A stretch of 64,000 bases of DNA. Origin: Rhodovulum sulfidophilum. Its GTDB lineage: Bacteria; Pseudomonadota; Alphaproteobacteria; Rhodobacterales; Rhodobacteraceae. The position numbers were made by a program, and so were the translations under genes. The stretch is from assembly GCA_003241785.1 (NCBI GenBank), contig QFPW01000009.1, forward strand, positions 83,451-147,450. Direction: 5' to 3'. This document shows positions 7,677-15,929 of this stretch, piece after piece. The notes beneath the pieces were generated by a model that was given only the letters and a program-made list of their open reading frames with translations, was not told the origin of the DNA and did no database searches. Every line of letters begins with the position of its first letter. The stretch's first letter is position 1.

Positions 7677-8372
7677 ATGACAGCTGCGAAGGCATTGGGG
7701 CGCCGCGCCGGCGCCATGGCGCTCGTGCTCGCGCTCGGCGCGGGAGGGGCGGCCGCCGCGGGCGAGGCCCAGGACCGGCTCTTCGCGCTGCACGCGCTCG
7801 GCGGCGTCGAGACCGGGCAGACGCTGGTCTACGACTTCTCCCGGCGGGGCGACTTCCCGGCCGGGACGCTGACGCCGGTCGCGGATGGCGAGGCGCGGCT
7901 CCGGCTCGCCCCGGGCGAGGGTGACAAGGGCCGCGCGGCGATCGCCGAGCTCCGCGACGGCCAGACGGTGATCGCGCGCTTCGATCCCTTCCCGGGCGAC
8001 GCCGGCAACCCGATGTTCATGGTCTTCATGGAGGAGGCCGTGGCCGGCATGTCCAAGATCACCGGCGGCAGCTCCTTCTACATCCGCAACCGGATGCGCG
8101 AGGCGCTCGGCGCGCAGGACGCGGTCGAGGCGGTCGAGGTCGCCTACGACGGCCGCGAGGTCGCGGCGCGCAGGCTGACCTTCCAGCCGTTCCTGCGCGA
8201 CAAGAACGCGGCCAAGATGGGCGCGCCCTTCGTCGATCTCGCGATCAGCTTCGTGATGAGCGACGAGGTCCCGGGCGAGTTCCTGTCGATGGAGGCGGTC
8301 ACCGGGCCCGGCGAGGGCGGCGAGCCGCTGATGGATCTGAAGCTGGACCTGACCAAGGTCGAGGAGGGCTGA
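7677..8372 (+). CDS. Uncharacterised secreted protein of the XoxF cluster
   Basis: 231 residues. I do not recognise the family. An N-terminal signal peptide is clear (basic start, then AMALVLALGAGGAAAAGEA), so the product should be periplasmic. The rest is a mixed acidic protein without cysteines, heme motif or obvious catalytic motif; FDPFPGDAGNPMFMVFMEE and SSFYIRNRMREALG are its most distinctive stretches. ATG 7677 was chosen because a GGGGAGG site precedes it and it exposes the signal peptide. Only 3 bases separate it from the next gene. The context of SoxYZ-like carrier, metallohydrolase and xoxF suggests a role in maturing or serving a quinoprotein dehydrogenase. Confidence 0.75.
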   Translation: MTAAKALGRRAGAMALVLALGAGGAAAAGEAQDRLFALHALGGVETGQTLVYDFSRRGDFPAGTLTPVADGEARLRLAPGEGDKGRAAIAELRDGQTVIARFDPFPGDAGNPMFMVFMEEAVAGMSKITGGSSFYIRNRMREALGAQDAVEAVEVAYDGREVAARRLTFQPFLRDKNAAKMGAPFVDLAISFVMSDEVPGEFLSMEAVTGPGEGGEPLMDLKLDLTKVEEG

Positions 8373-8375
8373 GCG

Positions 8376-8756
8376 ATGCGGGGATGGATGGCACTGGCGG
8401 CGGCGGTCGCGCTGATGGGCGCGCCGGGTTCGGCGCAGCAGGTGAGCGTGCCGGCGGACGTCGACCTCGGCGCCGCGCTCGCCAACGACTACCCGACCGA
8501 GGCGCGGGCGGATTACGTCTTCGTCTGCATGGCGACGAATGGCCAGACTCGCGAGGCGCTGCGGCGCTGCTCCTGCTCGATCGACGTGATCGCCTCGATC
8601 CTGCCCTACGAGAAATACGTCGACGCCGAGACGGTGCTGACCATGCGGCAGGTGCAGGGCGAGCGGGTGGGGATGATGCGCACGGCCGCCGTGGCGAATG
8701 ACTTCGTGCGCGACCTGAAGCGCGCCCAGGCCGAGGGCGATGTGCGCTGCTTCTGA
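8376..8756 (+). CDS. Small secreted cysteine-containing protein of the XoxF cluster
   Basis: 126 residues, family not recognised. Signal peptide MRGWMALAAAVALMGAPGSAQ, then a mature part with four cysteines: C49 in FVCMATNG, C66/C68 in RRCSCS and C125 two residues before the end. The close C-S-C pair and oxidising location suggest disulfides or metal/heme handling, but nothing proves this. It is translated immediately after the preceding gene and is convergent with the SoxYZ-like gene, 19 bases away. Confidence 0.75.
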   Translation: MRGWMALAAAVALMGAPGSAQQVSVPADVDLGAALANDYPTEARADYVFVCMATNGQTREALRRCSCSIDVIASILPYEKYVDAETVLTMRQVQGERVGMMRTAAVANDFVRDLKRAQAEGDVRCF

Positions 8757-8775
8757 CCGCGTCGGGAAGGGCGGC

Positions 8776-9630
8776 TCAGCTGCCGAGCGGGAAGCTGCCC
8801 TCGAAATTCTGGCCATCCGTGTCATGGGCGCGGAGGGTCAGCGACTCCCCCGCGCCCGAGTCGGTATAGCGGAAGCGGAAGGTCGGATCCTCGCTGATCG
8901 AGATGCCGCCCTCCACCTTGAACAGCGTCTCGTCGCCCTGGGCGACCTCGAACGTGTCAATGAACCGCGCGGGCACGAAGAGATGCGTGACCTGGTCGCG
9001 CTGCAGGCCCGAGTAGTTCGGGTGGCGCAGCATCACCTGCGCCTCGCGGCGCGTGCCGGAGGCGGCGGGTTCGGCGGCGTACCAGCGCGCCTTCATCTGG
9101 CCGAGCGCGGCGAGCGCGGCGGCGGCGTCCTTGGACGCGGGCGCCGAGCAGCCGCCGGCGGCGCGGACGTAACGCCCGGTCATGTGGAGCGTCCCGTCCT
9201 CGGTCTCGGCGATCGCGCGCACGTTCGAATAGGCGTTGACCCGGATCCGCGTCTCGAGATCGAGCGGCCCCATCGCCGGCCCGAAGGTGAAGACCGCGGC
9301 CACCGGCGACGGGTTCTCGTCGACGACGAGGGTCAGCCTGGCGATGCGCGGCGTGCCGTCCTTCTGCACGAGGCGGATCGGTACGATCGCCGCGTCCTCG
9401 GCGCGGAACGGCGCCTCGAGCGTGAAGAGGTCGGCGCCGTCGGTGATCTCGCCGTCTCCCACGACGTCGCCCCGGATCTCGTCCCAGCTCTGGCTCGGCC
9501 GCATCGACGTGTCGCGCCCGGCATCGGTCTCGGCGCGCGGCGGGCCGGCGGCGGGGATGGCGAGGGCGAGGATCAGCGCGAGGACGCCGGCGAACCGGGC
9601 GGCCGCGCGGCGCGGGGCATGATGCGACAT
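8776..9630 (-). CDS. Quinoprotein dehydrogenase-associated SoxYZ-like carrier protein
   Basis: 284 residues. Signal peptide at 1-33, then a SoxY-like domain (about 45-170) ending in GGCSAP, whose C161 matches the swinging-arm cysteine that carries sulfur intermediates in SoxY. A SoxZ-like domain follows (about 185-284; VMLRHPNYSGLQ). Fused SoxYZ-like proteins of this kind occur beside PQQ alcohol dehydrogenases rather than thiosulfate oxidation genes; what they carry is unknown. It is divergent from the zinc metallohydrolase gene (77-base gap), the partner expected in the proposed quinoprotein relay system. Confidence 0.88.
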   Translation of the reverse strand: MSHHAPRRAAARFAGVLALILALAIPAAGPPRAETDAGRDTSMRPSQSWDEIRGDVVGDGEITDGADLFTLEAPFRAEDAAIVPIRLVQKDGTPRIARLTLVVDENPSPVAAVFTFGPAMGPLDLETRIRVNAYSNVRAIAETEDGTLHMTGRYVRAAGGCSAPASKDAAAALAALGQMKARWYAAEPAASGTRREAQVMLRHPNYSGLQRDQVTHLFVPARFIDTFEVAQGDETLFKVEGGISISEDPTFRFRYTDSGAGESLTLRAHDTDGQNFEGSFPLGS

Positions 9631-9707
9631 GACGGGCTTCCTCCCACGAAGCGGGCGTCAGCATACGCCTGCGCCCCCTCCTTTCGGAGCGGGACATTGG
9701 TGTCGGC

Positions 9708-10733
9708 ATGATCGAGCTGCTGATGGACCTCTGCCTCGCCGCCGCGCCGGAGCAGTGCGCGCGGCATCTGCTGCCCGGGCCCTGCGTCGAACAGCGCGCC
9801 GAGGACTGGGTCGCGGCGCGGCCGGAGCTGGTGCTCAGGGGCACGTCCTGCGGCGATCCGGCCGAGCTGCCCGCGCTCGCCGTCACCGAGATCGCGCCCG
9901 GCGTCTTCGTGCATCCCGGGCGCCAGGAGACGCCCACGCCCGCGAACGCGGGCGACGAGGCCAATCTCGGCTTCGTGATCGGCGATACCACCGTGGCGGT
10001 GATCGACGCCGGCGGCTCGCGCCAGGTGGCGGAGGCGCTCTACGCCGCGATTCGCGCCCGCACCGACCTGCCCATCGGCTGGCTCGCGCTCACCCACATG
10101 CATCCCGACCATACGCTCGGCACCGAATTTTTCGCCGAGGCGGGGGCGCGGGTGATCGGGCACGCGCGGCTGACCGACGCGCTCCTGAACCGCGCCGACA
10201 CCTATGCCGAGGCGGCGTCCCGGACCATGGGGCCGCTGGTAGCGCTGGGCGCGGCGACGGTGACGCCGGACGAGACGGTCGCGCCCGGCGCCCCGCGCGA
10301 GATCGACCTCGGCGGCCGGGTGCTGCGGCTCGAGGCCTGGCCGACCGCGCATACCGACAACGACCTCACCGTGCGCGATCTCGCGACCGACAGCTGGTTC
10401 CTCGGCGATCTGGTCTTCGACGGGCGGACGCCCTCGATGGACGGATCGGTGCTCGGCTGGCTCGAGCTGCTCGGGCGGCTCGAAGCGATGCCGGCGGCGC
10501 GGGTGGTGCCCGGCCATGGCGCCGCGAGCCTGCCCTGGCCCGCCGGCGCGGAGCCGACGCGCGGCTATTTCGAGGCGCTGGTGGCCGAAACCCGCGCCGC
10601 GCTGGCCGCCGGGGAAAGCCTCGGCGCCGCGAGCGCCCATGTCGGCGCCGACCTCCGGAACGGCTGGTTGTTGTTTGACGATTTCAATGCGCGCAACGCG
10701 ACCGCGATCTACCGCGAGCTGGAGTGGGAATAG
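9708..10733 (+). CDS. Quinoprotein relay system zinc metallohydrolase (type 2-like)
   Basis: 341 residues. Metallo-beta-lactamase fold from about residue 75, with the zinc motif THMHPDHTLGTE, then TAHTDNDL, an acidic metal ligand in GDLVFDG and a final histidine in VVPGHG. SoxH-like hydrolases of this group accompany SoxYZ-like carriers near PQQ dehydrogenases; the substrate is unknown. The first 48 residues form a separate four-cysteine segment (C9, C17, C26, C48; MIELLMDLCL) that resembles the small proteins at 10935 and 11980. No classical signal peptide is seen, though the hydrophobic first 13 residues could serve as a short one. Confidence 0.85.
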   Translation: MIELLMDLCLAAAPEQCARHLLPGPCVEQRAEDWVAARPELVLRGTSCGDPAELPALAVTEIAPGVFVHPGRQETPTPANAGDEANLGFVIGDTTVAVIDAGGSRQVAEALYAAIRARTDLPIGWLALTHMHPDHTLGTEFFAEAGARVIGHARLTDALLNRADTYAEAASRTMGPLVALGAATVTPDETVAPGAPREIDLGGRVLRLEAWPTAHTDNDLTVRDLATDSWFLGDLVFDGRTPSMDGSVLGWLELLGRLEAMPAARVVPGHGAASLPWPAGAEPTRGYFEALVAETRAALAAGESLGAASAHVGADLRNGWLLFDDFNARNATAIYRELEWE

Positions 10734-10890
10734 GGGCCTTTCCGCGGCGCGGCATGGATTGCGCTTTGGGATTCGCCGGGCGTGCCGTACGATTCTGGTC
10801 GGGATATTTATCCCGCATGATTCGGGACATTTAACTCGGAATCGCCGTATTCAAAGACTTTTCCCCCGGGAGGGGAGCCCGTTGACCCAA

Positions 10891-10910
10891 GGCGCCGCCC
10901 CGGCGGCGCC
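10891..10910 (+). other. Perfect hairpin in the leader of the small four-cysteine gene
   Basis: GGCGCCGCC and GGCGGCGCC pair over 9 bases around a CC loop, 25 bases upstream of the ATG at 10935. There is no U tract, so it is not a standard terminator. It could hold the leader or simply reflect GC-rich sequence. Confidence 0.5.
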
Positions 10911-10934
10911 GCCAGCCACGTCAAAGGGAATTAC

Positions 10935-11168
10935 ATGATTGAACTCGTCTTTCTCGCCTGCCTGAGGACCGCGCCGCTGGATTGCCAGGAAAAGGTCGTC
11001 AAGTTCATGCCCGCGGCCAACGCCGCGCTCTGCATGATCCAGGCCCAGCCCGAGCTCGCCTCGTGGGTCAGCTCGCACCCCGAGCGGCGGATCGCGAAAT
11101 GGGGCTGCCGCGACATGCGCGAGGATGTCGCCGAGCGCAACGATCCCGCGGCGCAACCGCCGCTCTGA
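10935..11168 (+). CDS. Small four-cysteine protein (MIEL-CL family), copy 1
   Basis: 77 residues, no named family known to me. Cysteines C9, C17, C33 and C58 with W44, P49 and W56 between them. The same pattern appears in the protein at 11980 and in residues 1-48 of the metallohydrolase at 9708: MIEL start, C-L at 9-10, P14, C17, and a tryptophan exactly 14 residues before the last cysteine. The hydrophobic first 10 residues could be a short export signal. A weak AAGGGAA site precedes the ATG. Role unknown; the genome position links it to the quinoprotein system. Confidence 0.7.
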   Translation: MIELVFLACLRTAPLDCQEKVVKFMPAANAALCMIQAQPELASWVSSHPERRIAKWGCRDMREDVAERNDPAAQPPL

Positions 11169-11199
11169 CCACGGCCCGGAGCGACGGCCGGGCGTCGGC

Positions 11200-11832
11200 T
11201 CAGCTCGTCTCGGCGAGGATCCGGGCGATCGCGAAGGCGCGCTGTTCGAGCAGCACGGGCGTTTCGCAGACATAGGTCAGCGACTGCGCCCGCTCGCGAT
11301 AGACGCGGATGTCCCAGTTGAGCTTGTCCTGCGCCTCCTCGACCTTGTCGAGGTCGGCGTCGGGGTCGGCGCGCATCGCGTCGAACGCCGCCTGCTCGGC
11401 CTTGACCTCGTCCGACAGGCTCACCTGGCGGTGGGCGTAGCGACTGATGCCCCCCATGACCTCGTGGCGCTCGGCGTCGATCCGGTCGAGCACGCCGGTG
11501 AAGAGCAGCGCCATCCGGCCCGGCCGTTCCCCGGGCTCGACGGTCGCCGCGTATTGCCGGGCGAGCGCGGTCACCTCCTCGAGCGAGGTCCGGCGCGCCG
11601 CCATCACCCGGGCGAGCCGCGCGATCTCGGGGTCGTCCTCCCAGTTTCCCTCGGCGGGCGCGCCCGACCACATCTGCCCGACCGACAGCGACGGCACCTT
11701 GCGCTGGATGCAGGGCCAGTCCGGATCGGTGCTCTGGTCGGCGGCCCGGGCGGCGGCGCCGGGCGCGAGGCCGGGGCCGAGGACGGCGATCGCCAGCGCG
11801 GCGAGAACGCCGAGAGCGGGTTTATGGGGCAT
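11200..11832 (-). CDS. Uncharacterised secreted helical protein of the XoxF cluster
   Basis: 210 residues, family not recognised. Signal peptide about 1-30 (LGVLAALAIAVLGPGLAPGAAARA). The mature part begins DPDWPCIQRKVPSLSVGQMWSG and is then strongly helical and charged, with a possible coiled coil at about 120-180. Two cysteines, C41 near the new N-terminus and one in TYVCETPVLLEQR near the C-terminus, could form a disulfide joining both ends. It lies between the two four-cysteine small genes, on the opposite strand. Its place inside the methanol block is the only clue to function. Confidence 0.75.
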   Translation of the reverse strand: MPHKPALGVLAALAIAVLGPGLAPGAAARAADQSTDPDWPCIQRKVPSLSVGQMWSGAPAEGNWEDDPEIARLARVMAARRTSLEEVTALARQYAATVEPGERPGRMALLFTGVLDRIDAERHEVMGGISRYAHRQVSLSDEVKAEQAAFDAMRADPDADLDKVEEAQDKLNWDIRVYRERAQSLTYVCETPVLLEQRAFAIARILAETS

Positions 11833-11979
11833 GCGGGTTTCCTCCGATCGACGCGACGCCGTTCCGTCGCGGCGTTTATTGACTTGTCCGGCGGGGCGCC
11901 TTGGTCAAGACTGCGTGCTTCGGCGAAGCGAAATGTCGGCGGTCCGGACCCGCGTGGTCCACGCCTGGGAGGCCCTCGC

Positions 11980-12195
11980 ATGATCGAACTCGTGTTCATC
12001 GCCTGTCTCAACGTCAATCCCGCCGCCTGCGAGCAGAAGACGCTGTCCTATGTCGAGGAAGGCGCGGGGGATCCCTCCGGCGTCTGCATGCGGCGCGCGC
12101 AGCCGGAGCTCGCCGCCTGGGCGGGAACCCATCCCGCGTTCCATATCGCCTCCTGGACCTGCGCGGATTCGGACGATCGCAAGGTCGACATCTGA
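11980..12195 (+). CDS. Small four-cysteine protein (MIEL-CL family), copy 2
   Basis: 71 residues, 4 cysteines (C9, C17, C36, C61) with W47, H51-P52 and W59. It is clearly related to copy 1 at 10935: both start MIELVF-A-CL, keep P14 and C17, and share PELA-W--HP--I--W-C. GGGAGG lies just upstream of the ATG. The protein ends soon after the last cysteine. Its role is unknown; an export-dependent disulfide or metal-binding domain is the simplest reading. Confidence 0.72.
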   Translation: MIELVFIACLNVNPAACEQKTLSYVEEGAGDPSGVCMRRAQPELAAWAGTHPAFHIASWTCADSDDRKVDI

Positions 12196-12290
12196 GCGCG
12201 CCGCGCGCCGTCTTCGGACCAAAGTCCTATCAGACCCGGCCGGAATAAGGTTGTAAGAACCTCCCCGTCGCCCGATTGTCGGCCCGAATT

Positions 12291-12309
12291 GCACGGGATT
12301 TTCCCGTGC
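12291..12309 (+). other. Perfect hairpin upstream of adhI
   Basis: GCACGGGA and TCCCGTGC pair over 8 bases around TTT, 41 bases before the adhI start codon. It is placed between the small four-cysteine gene and adhI. It may be a terminator without a good U run, or an operator/leader hairpin. Confidence 0.5.
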
Positions 12310-12349
12310 CCGGCCGGCAGCCGGACAGGAAGGCCAATCGGAGGGAGCC

Positions 12350-13480
12350 ATGAAGACACGCGCCGCTGTAGCATTCGAGGCGGGCAAGCCGCTCGAAGTG
12401 ACGGAGGTCAATCTCGCGGGGCCCAAGGCCGGCGAGGTTCTGATCGAGATCAAGGCGACCGGCCTTTGCCATACCGACGAATTCACCCGCTCGGGCGCCG
12501 ACCCGGAGGGTCTCTTCCCGGCGATCCTCGGCCACGAGGGCGCGGGCGTCGTGGTCGAGGTCGGCCCCGGCGTCACCACGGTGAAGCCCGGCGACCACGT
12601 GATCCCGCTCTACACCCCGGAATGCCGCGGCTGCCCCTCCTGCCTCAGCCGCAAGACCAACCTCTGCACCGCGATCCGCGCGACCCAGGGGCAGGGGCTG
12701 ATGCCGGACGGCACCACGCGCTTCACCACGCTCGACGGTGATCCGATCCACCATTACATGGGCTGCTCGACCTTCTCGAACTTCACCGTGCTGCCGGAGA
12801 TCGCCGTGGCGAAGGTCCGCGAGGACGCGCCCTTCGACAAGATCTGCTACATCGGCTGCGGTGTCACGACCGGCGTCGGCGCGGTGATCAACACCGCGAA
12901 GGTCGAGATCGGTTCCACCGCGGTGGTGTTCGGGCTCGGCGGCATCGGCCTCAACGTGATCCAGGGCCTGCGGCTCGCCGGCGCCGACATGATCATCGGC
13001 GTCGATCTCAACAACGACCGCAAGGCATGGGGCGAGAAGTTCGGGATGACCCACTTCATCAACCCGACCGAGATCGGCGAGGACATCGTTCCCTATATCG
13101 TCAACCTCACCAAGCGCGGCGCGGACCAGATCGGCGGCGCGGATTACACCTTCGACTGCACCGGCAATGTGAAGGTGATGCGCCAGGCGCTCGAATGCTC
13201 GCATCGCGGCTGGGGCAAGTCGGTGGTGATCGGCGTGGCGCCGGCGGGCGCGGAGATCTCGACCCGCCCGTTCCAGCTCGTGACCGGCCGCCAGTGGCTC
13301 GGCACCGCCTTCGGCGGCGCCCGCGGCCGCACCGACGTGCCGCGGATCGTCGACTGGTACATGGAAGGCAAGATCCAGATCGACCCGATGATCACACATA
13401 CGATGCCGCTCGAGGACATCAACAAGGGCTTCGACCTGATGCACCACGGCGAGTCGATCCGCGGCGTCGTCATCTACTGA
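12350..13480 (+). CDS. adhI: S-(hydroxymethyl)glutathione dehydrogenase (class III alcohol dehydrogenase)
   Basis: 376 residues. It oxidises S-hydroxymethylglutathione (made by Gfa) to S-formylglutathione with NAD. Catalytic zinc ligands C40, H62 and C170, with E63; structural zinc cysteines C92, C95, C98 and C106 (CRGCPSCLSRKTNLC). The Rossmann motif GLGGIGLNVIQG starts near 195. GGAGGGA precedes the ATG. It is the second cytoplasmic step of methanol oxidation and lies 457 bases upstream of xoxF on the same strand. The S-formylglutathione hydrolase (fghA) expected after it is not in this window. Confidence 0.93.
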   Translation: MKTRAAVAFEAGKPLEVTEVNLAGPKAGEVLIEIKATGLCHTDEFTRSGADPEGLFPAILGHEGAGVVVEVGPGVTTVKPGDHVIPLYTPECRGCPSCLSRKTNLCTAIRATQGQGLMPDGTTRFTTLDGDPIHHYMGCSTFSNFTVLPEIAVAKVREDAPFDKICYIGCGVTTGVGAVINTAKVEIGSTAVVFGLGGIGLNVIQGLRLAGADMIIGVDLNNDRKAWGEKFGMTHFINPTEIGEDIVPYIVNLTKRGADQIGGADYTFDCTGNVKVMRQALECSHRGWGKSVVIGVAPAGAEISTRPFQLVTGRQWLGTAFGGARGRTDVPRIVDWYMEGKIQIDPMITHTMPLEDINKGFDLMHHGESIRGVVIY

Positions 13481-13937
13481 GTCGGGACCGCCCGGACGCG
13501 CCGCGGCGCGTCGGGGCCTCCCAGCCGGCTTTTTCGCGCGCCTCCCCGCGATCCCGCGGGGAGGCGCGTCGCGTTTCGGAGGCGCGCCCGCCGGCCGGGT
13601 CGGGCGGGCGGGCGCGGCGCTCCGCGCCGGGACGCTGGGCCCCTTAATATCCATGTAAAACAGAGGCTTGACCGGGTGCGGCGGCCTGGTCCAGGGCGCG
13701 GGATTCGACCCGTACTACTTTATGCCTATTACGTGGCTTTGGTATTGACCGCGTCGGTGCGGCGGCCGTTATATGCCCTAAAAGAACGGGGATAAATGTC
13801 ACTGGCACAGATGGCATTACCCCTCAGGGGAGGATGGGCCCGAGGCCGGATCGCGACAAGCCACCCTTGGTGGCGCGCCGTTTCGCCTCGACCTGCTCTC
13901 CCCCGCGCTGATGAAAACAGCCTAGTGGGAGGGTTAG
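13481..13937 (+). promoter_or_regulatory. adhI-xoxF intergenic region with candidate xoxF promoter
   Basis: 457 bases without a gene. The first part carries a terminator-like hairpin (13537-13568). The second part is less GC-rich and contains TTGACC (13745-13750), then TTATAT (13769-13774) 18 bases later, a plausible sigma70 promoter. That leaves a leader of roughly 155 bases before xoxF. No clear dyad for the LuxR-type regulator could be picked out by eye. The start codon is preceded by GGGAGGG. Confidence 0.5.
13537..13568 (+). terminator. Long perfect hairpin after adhI
   Basis: A 14-base perfect stem (13537-13550 with 13555-13568) and a 4-base loop, 56 bases after the adhI stop codon. 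The downstream strand reads TCGCGTTTCGG, so the U tract is weak. It may terminate adhI transcripts or protect their 3' end. Confidence 0.65.
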
Positions 13938-15743
13938 ATGATCAAGTACGCATTGCCGGCCGCGGCGACGCTGCTGCTTACGAGCGGCATCGGCGTCTTC
14001 GCGAATGAGAGCACGCAGGAGGCGATCAGCGACTCCAAGAACTGGGCGATCCAGACCGGCGACTACGCGAACCAGCGGTATTCGAAGCTCGACCAGATCA
14101 CCAAGGACAACGTCAAGGACCTGCGCGTGTCGTGGACCTTCTCGACGGGCGTGCTGCGCGGCCACGAAGGCTCGCCGCTGGTGATCGGCGACGTCATGTA
14201 CGTCCATACGCCGTTCCCGAACATCGTCTACGCCCTCGATCTCAACAACGAAGGCAAGATCCTCTGGCGCTACGAGCCGCAGCAGGACCCGAACGTGATC
14301 GGCGTGATGTGCTGCGACACCGTGAACCGCGGCCTCGCCTACGCCGACGGCATGGTCTTCCTCAGCCAGGCCGACACCACCGTCGTCGCGCTGGACGCGA
14401 AGACCGGCGAGGTGAAATGGAGCGTCAAGAACGGCGATCCGGCCAAGGGCGAGACCGCCACGGCGACCGTGATGCCGTTCAAGGACAAGGTCCTCGTCTC
14501 GATCTCGGGCGGCGAGTTCGGCGTGCAGGGCCACGTCACCGCCTACAACATCGCCGACGGCTCGCTCGCCTGGCGCGCCTATTCGGTCGGTCCGGACGAC
14601 CAGCTCCTGTTCGACCCGGAAAAGACCACCGTGCTCGGCAAGCCGGTCGGCGCGAACAGCTCGCTCGACAGCTGGGAAGGCGATCAGTGGAAGATCGGCG
14701 GCGGCACCACCTGGGGCTGGTATTCCTACGACCCGGACCTGAACCTGATCTACTACGGCTCGGGCAACCCCTCGACCTGGAACCCGTCGCAGCGGCCGGG
14801 CGACAACAAATGGTCGATGACGATCTTCGCGCGCGACGCGGATACCGGCGTGGCGAAATGGGTCTACCAGATGACCCCGCACGACGAATGGGACTATGAC
14901 GGTGTCAACGAGATGATCCTCGCGGATCTCCCGATGGACGGCCAGACGGTCAAGGCCCTGGTCCACTTCGACCGCAACGGCCTCGCCTACACGCTGAACC
15001 GCGAGAACGGCGACCTGCTCGTGGCCGAGAAGTACGACCCGGCGGTGAACTGGACCACCGGCGTCGACATGGACCGCAACTCGCCGACCTTCGGCCGGCC
15101 GGCCGTGGTGTCGCAGTATTCGACCGAAGCCAATGGCGAGGACGAGAACACGACGGGCATCTGCCCGGCCGCGCTCGGCACCAAGGACCAGCAGCCCGCT
15201 TCCTTCTCGCCGAAGACCGGCCTCTTCTACGTGCCGACCAACCACGTCTGCATGGACTACGAGCCGTTCCGCGTGAGCTACACCGCCGGCCAGCCCTATG
15301 TGGGCGCGACGCTCTCGATGTACCCGGCCCCGAACAGCCATGGCGGCATGGGCAATTTCATCGCCTGGGACGCGACCAAGGGCGAGATCAAGTGGTCGCT
15401 GCCGGAGCAGTTCTCGGTCTGGTCGGGCGCGCTCGCGACCGCCGGCGACGTGGTCTTCTACGGCACGCTCGAAGGCTACCTGAAGGCGGTCGACTCCGAG
15501 ACGGGCAAGGAACTCTACAAGTTCAAGACCCCGTCGGGCATCATCGGCAACGTGATGACCTACGAGCATGGCGGCAAGCAGTACGTGGCGGTGCTCTCGG
15601 GCGTCGGCGGCTGGGCCGGCATCGGTCTCGCGGCCGGTCTCACCAACCCGAACGAAGGCCTCGGAGCCGTGGGTGGATACTCCGCGCTCAGCGACTACAC
15701 CGCCCTCGGCGGTCAGCTGACCGTGTTCTCGCTGCCGGACTGA
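13938..15743 (+). CDS. xoxF: Lanthanide-dependent PQQ methanol dehydrogenase XoxF
   Basis: 601 residues, eight-bladed propeller quinoprotein of the periplasm, signal peptide about 1-22. It oxidises methanol to formaldehyde (or formate) and passes electrons to XoxG. The vicinal disulfide C125-C126 (GVMCCDT) is present. The decisive motif is EWDYDG, with D319 (catalytic base) and D321; the second Asp binds the lanthanide, and calcium-type MxaF has alanine there. W-motif repeats (DAKTGEVKW, DSETGKELYKF) mark the blades. No mxaF or mxaI is visible. Followed 199 bases later by xoxG-xoxJ. Confidence 0.96.
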   Translation: MIKYALPAAATLLLTSGIGVFANESTQEAISDSKNWAIQTGDYANQRYSKLDQITKDNVKDLRVSWTFSTGVLRGHEGSPLVIGDVMYVHTPFPNIVYALDLNNEGKILWRYEPQQDPNVIGVMCCDTVNRGLAYADGMVFLSQADTTVVALDAKTGEVKWSVKNGDPAKGETATATVMPFKDKVLVSISGGEFGVQGHVTAYNIADGSLAWRAYSVGPDDQLLFDPEKTTVLGKPVGANSSLDSWEGDQWKIGGGTTWGWYSYDPDLNLIYYGSGNPSTWNPSQRPGDNKWSMTIFARDADTGVAKWVYQMTPHDEWDYDGVNEMILADLPMDGQTVKALVHFDRNGLAYTLNRENGDLLVAEKYDPAVNWTTGVDMDRNSPTFGRPAVVSQYSTEANGEDENTTGICPAALGTKDQQPASFSPKTGLFYVPTNHVCMDYEPFRVSYTAGQPYVGATLSMYPAPNSHGGMGNFIAWDATKGEIKWSLPEQFSVWSGALATAGDVVFYGTLEGYLKAVDSETGKELYKFKTPSGIIGNVMTYEHGGKQYVAVLSGVGGWAGIGLAAGLTNPNEGLGAVGGYSALSDYTALGGQLTVFSLPD

Positions 15744-15823
15744 TCTCCGGCGGACCGAGGCCCGGGACGCGCGTGCTTGGGGAGTAGCGACGCGGCCGGA
15801 CCTTGAGGCAACGGACCAGAAGG

Positions 15824-15848
15824 GGGCGGGACACCTCGTGTTTCGCCC
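15824..15848 (+). other. Stable hairpin in the xoxF-xoxG gap
   Basis: An 11-pair stem (15824-15834 with 15838-15848, two G-U pairs) and a CTC loop lie 80 bases after the xoxF stop codon. The following TCTTGCTTGG is only mildly U-rich, so this could be a leaky terminator or a 3' stabiliser of the xoxF message. Confidence 0.6.
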
Positions 15849-15891
15849 TCTTGCTTGGAACGGCGCAAGCCTCGAACCGTTTCAAGGGGCG

Positions 15892-15929
15892 GAGACCCTG
15901 TCGAAACCGAATTGATTTAGCAGGGTCTC
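15892..15929 (+). other. Hairpin abutting the xoxG ribosome site
   Basis: GAGACCCTG and CAGGGTCTC are perfect 9-base complements around a 20-base loop. The stem ends 2 bases before the GGGAGGA ribosome site of xoxG. It could set how much xoxG is translated relative to xoxF, or be an operator; both are inferences. Confidence 0.6.

Noticed and set aside
13938..15743. Calcium-type MxaF identity for the methanol dehydrogenase
   Set aside because: The EWDYDG motif with the extra aspartate and the xoxG-xoxJ neighbours point to XoxF.
15749..15760. GGCGGACCGAGG, a 12-base match to REP-like variant A after xoxF
   Set aside because: The second half of the palindrome is missing; too short to separate from chance or a decayed copy.
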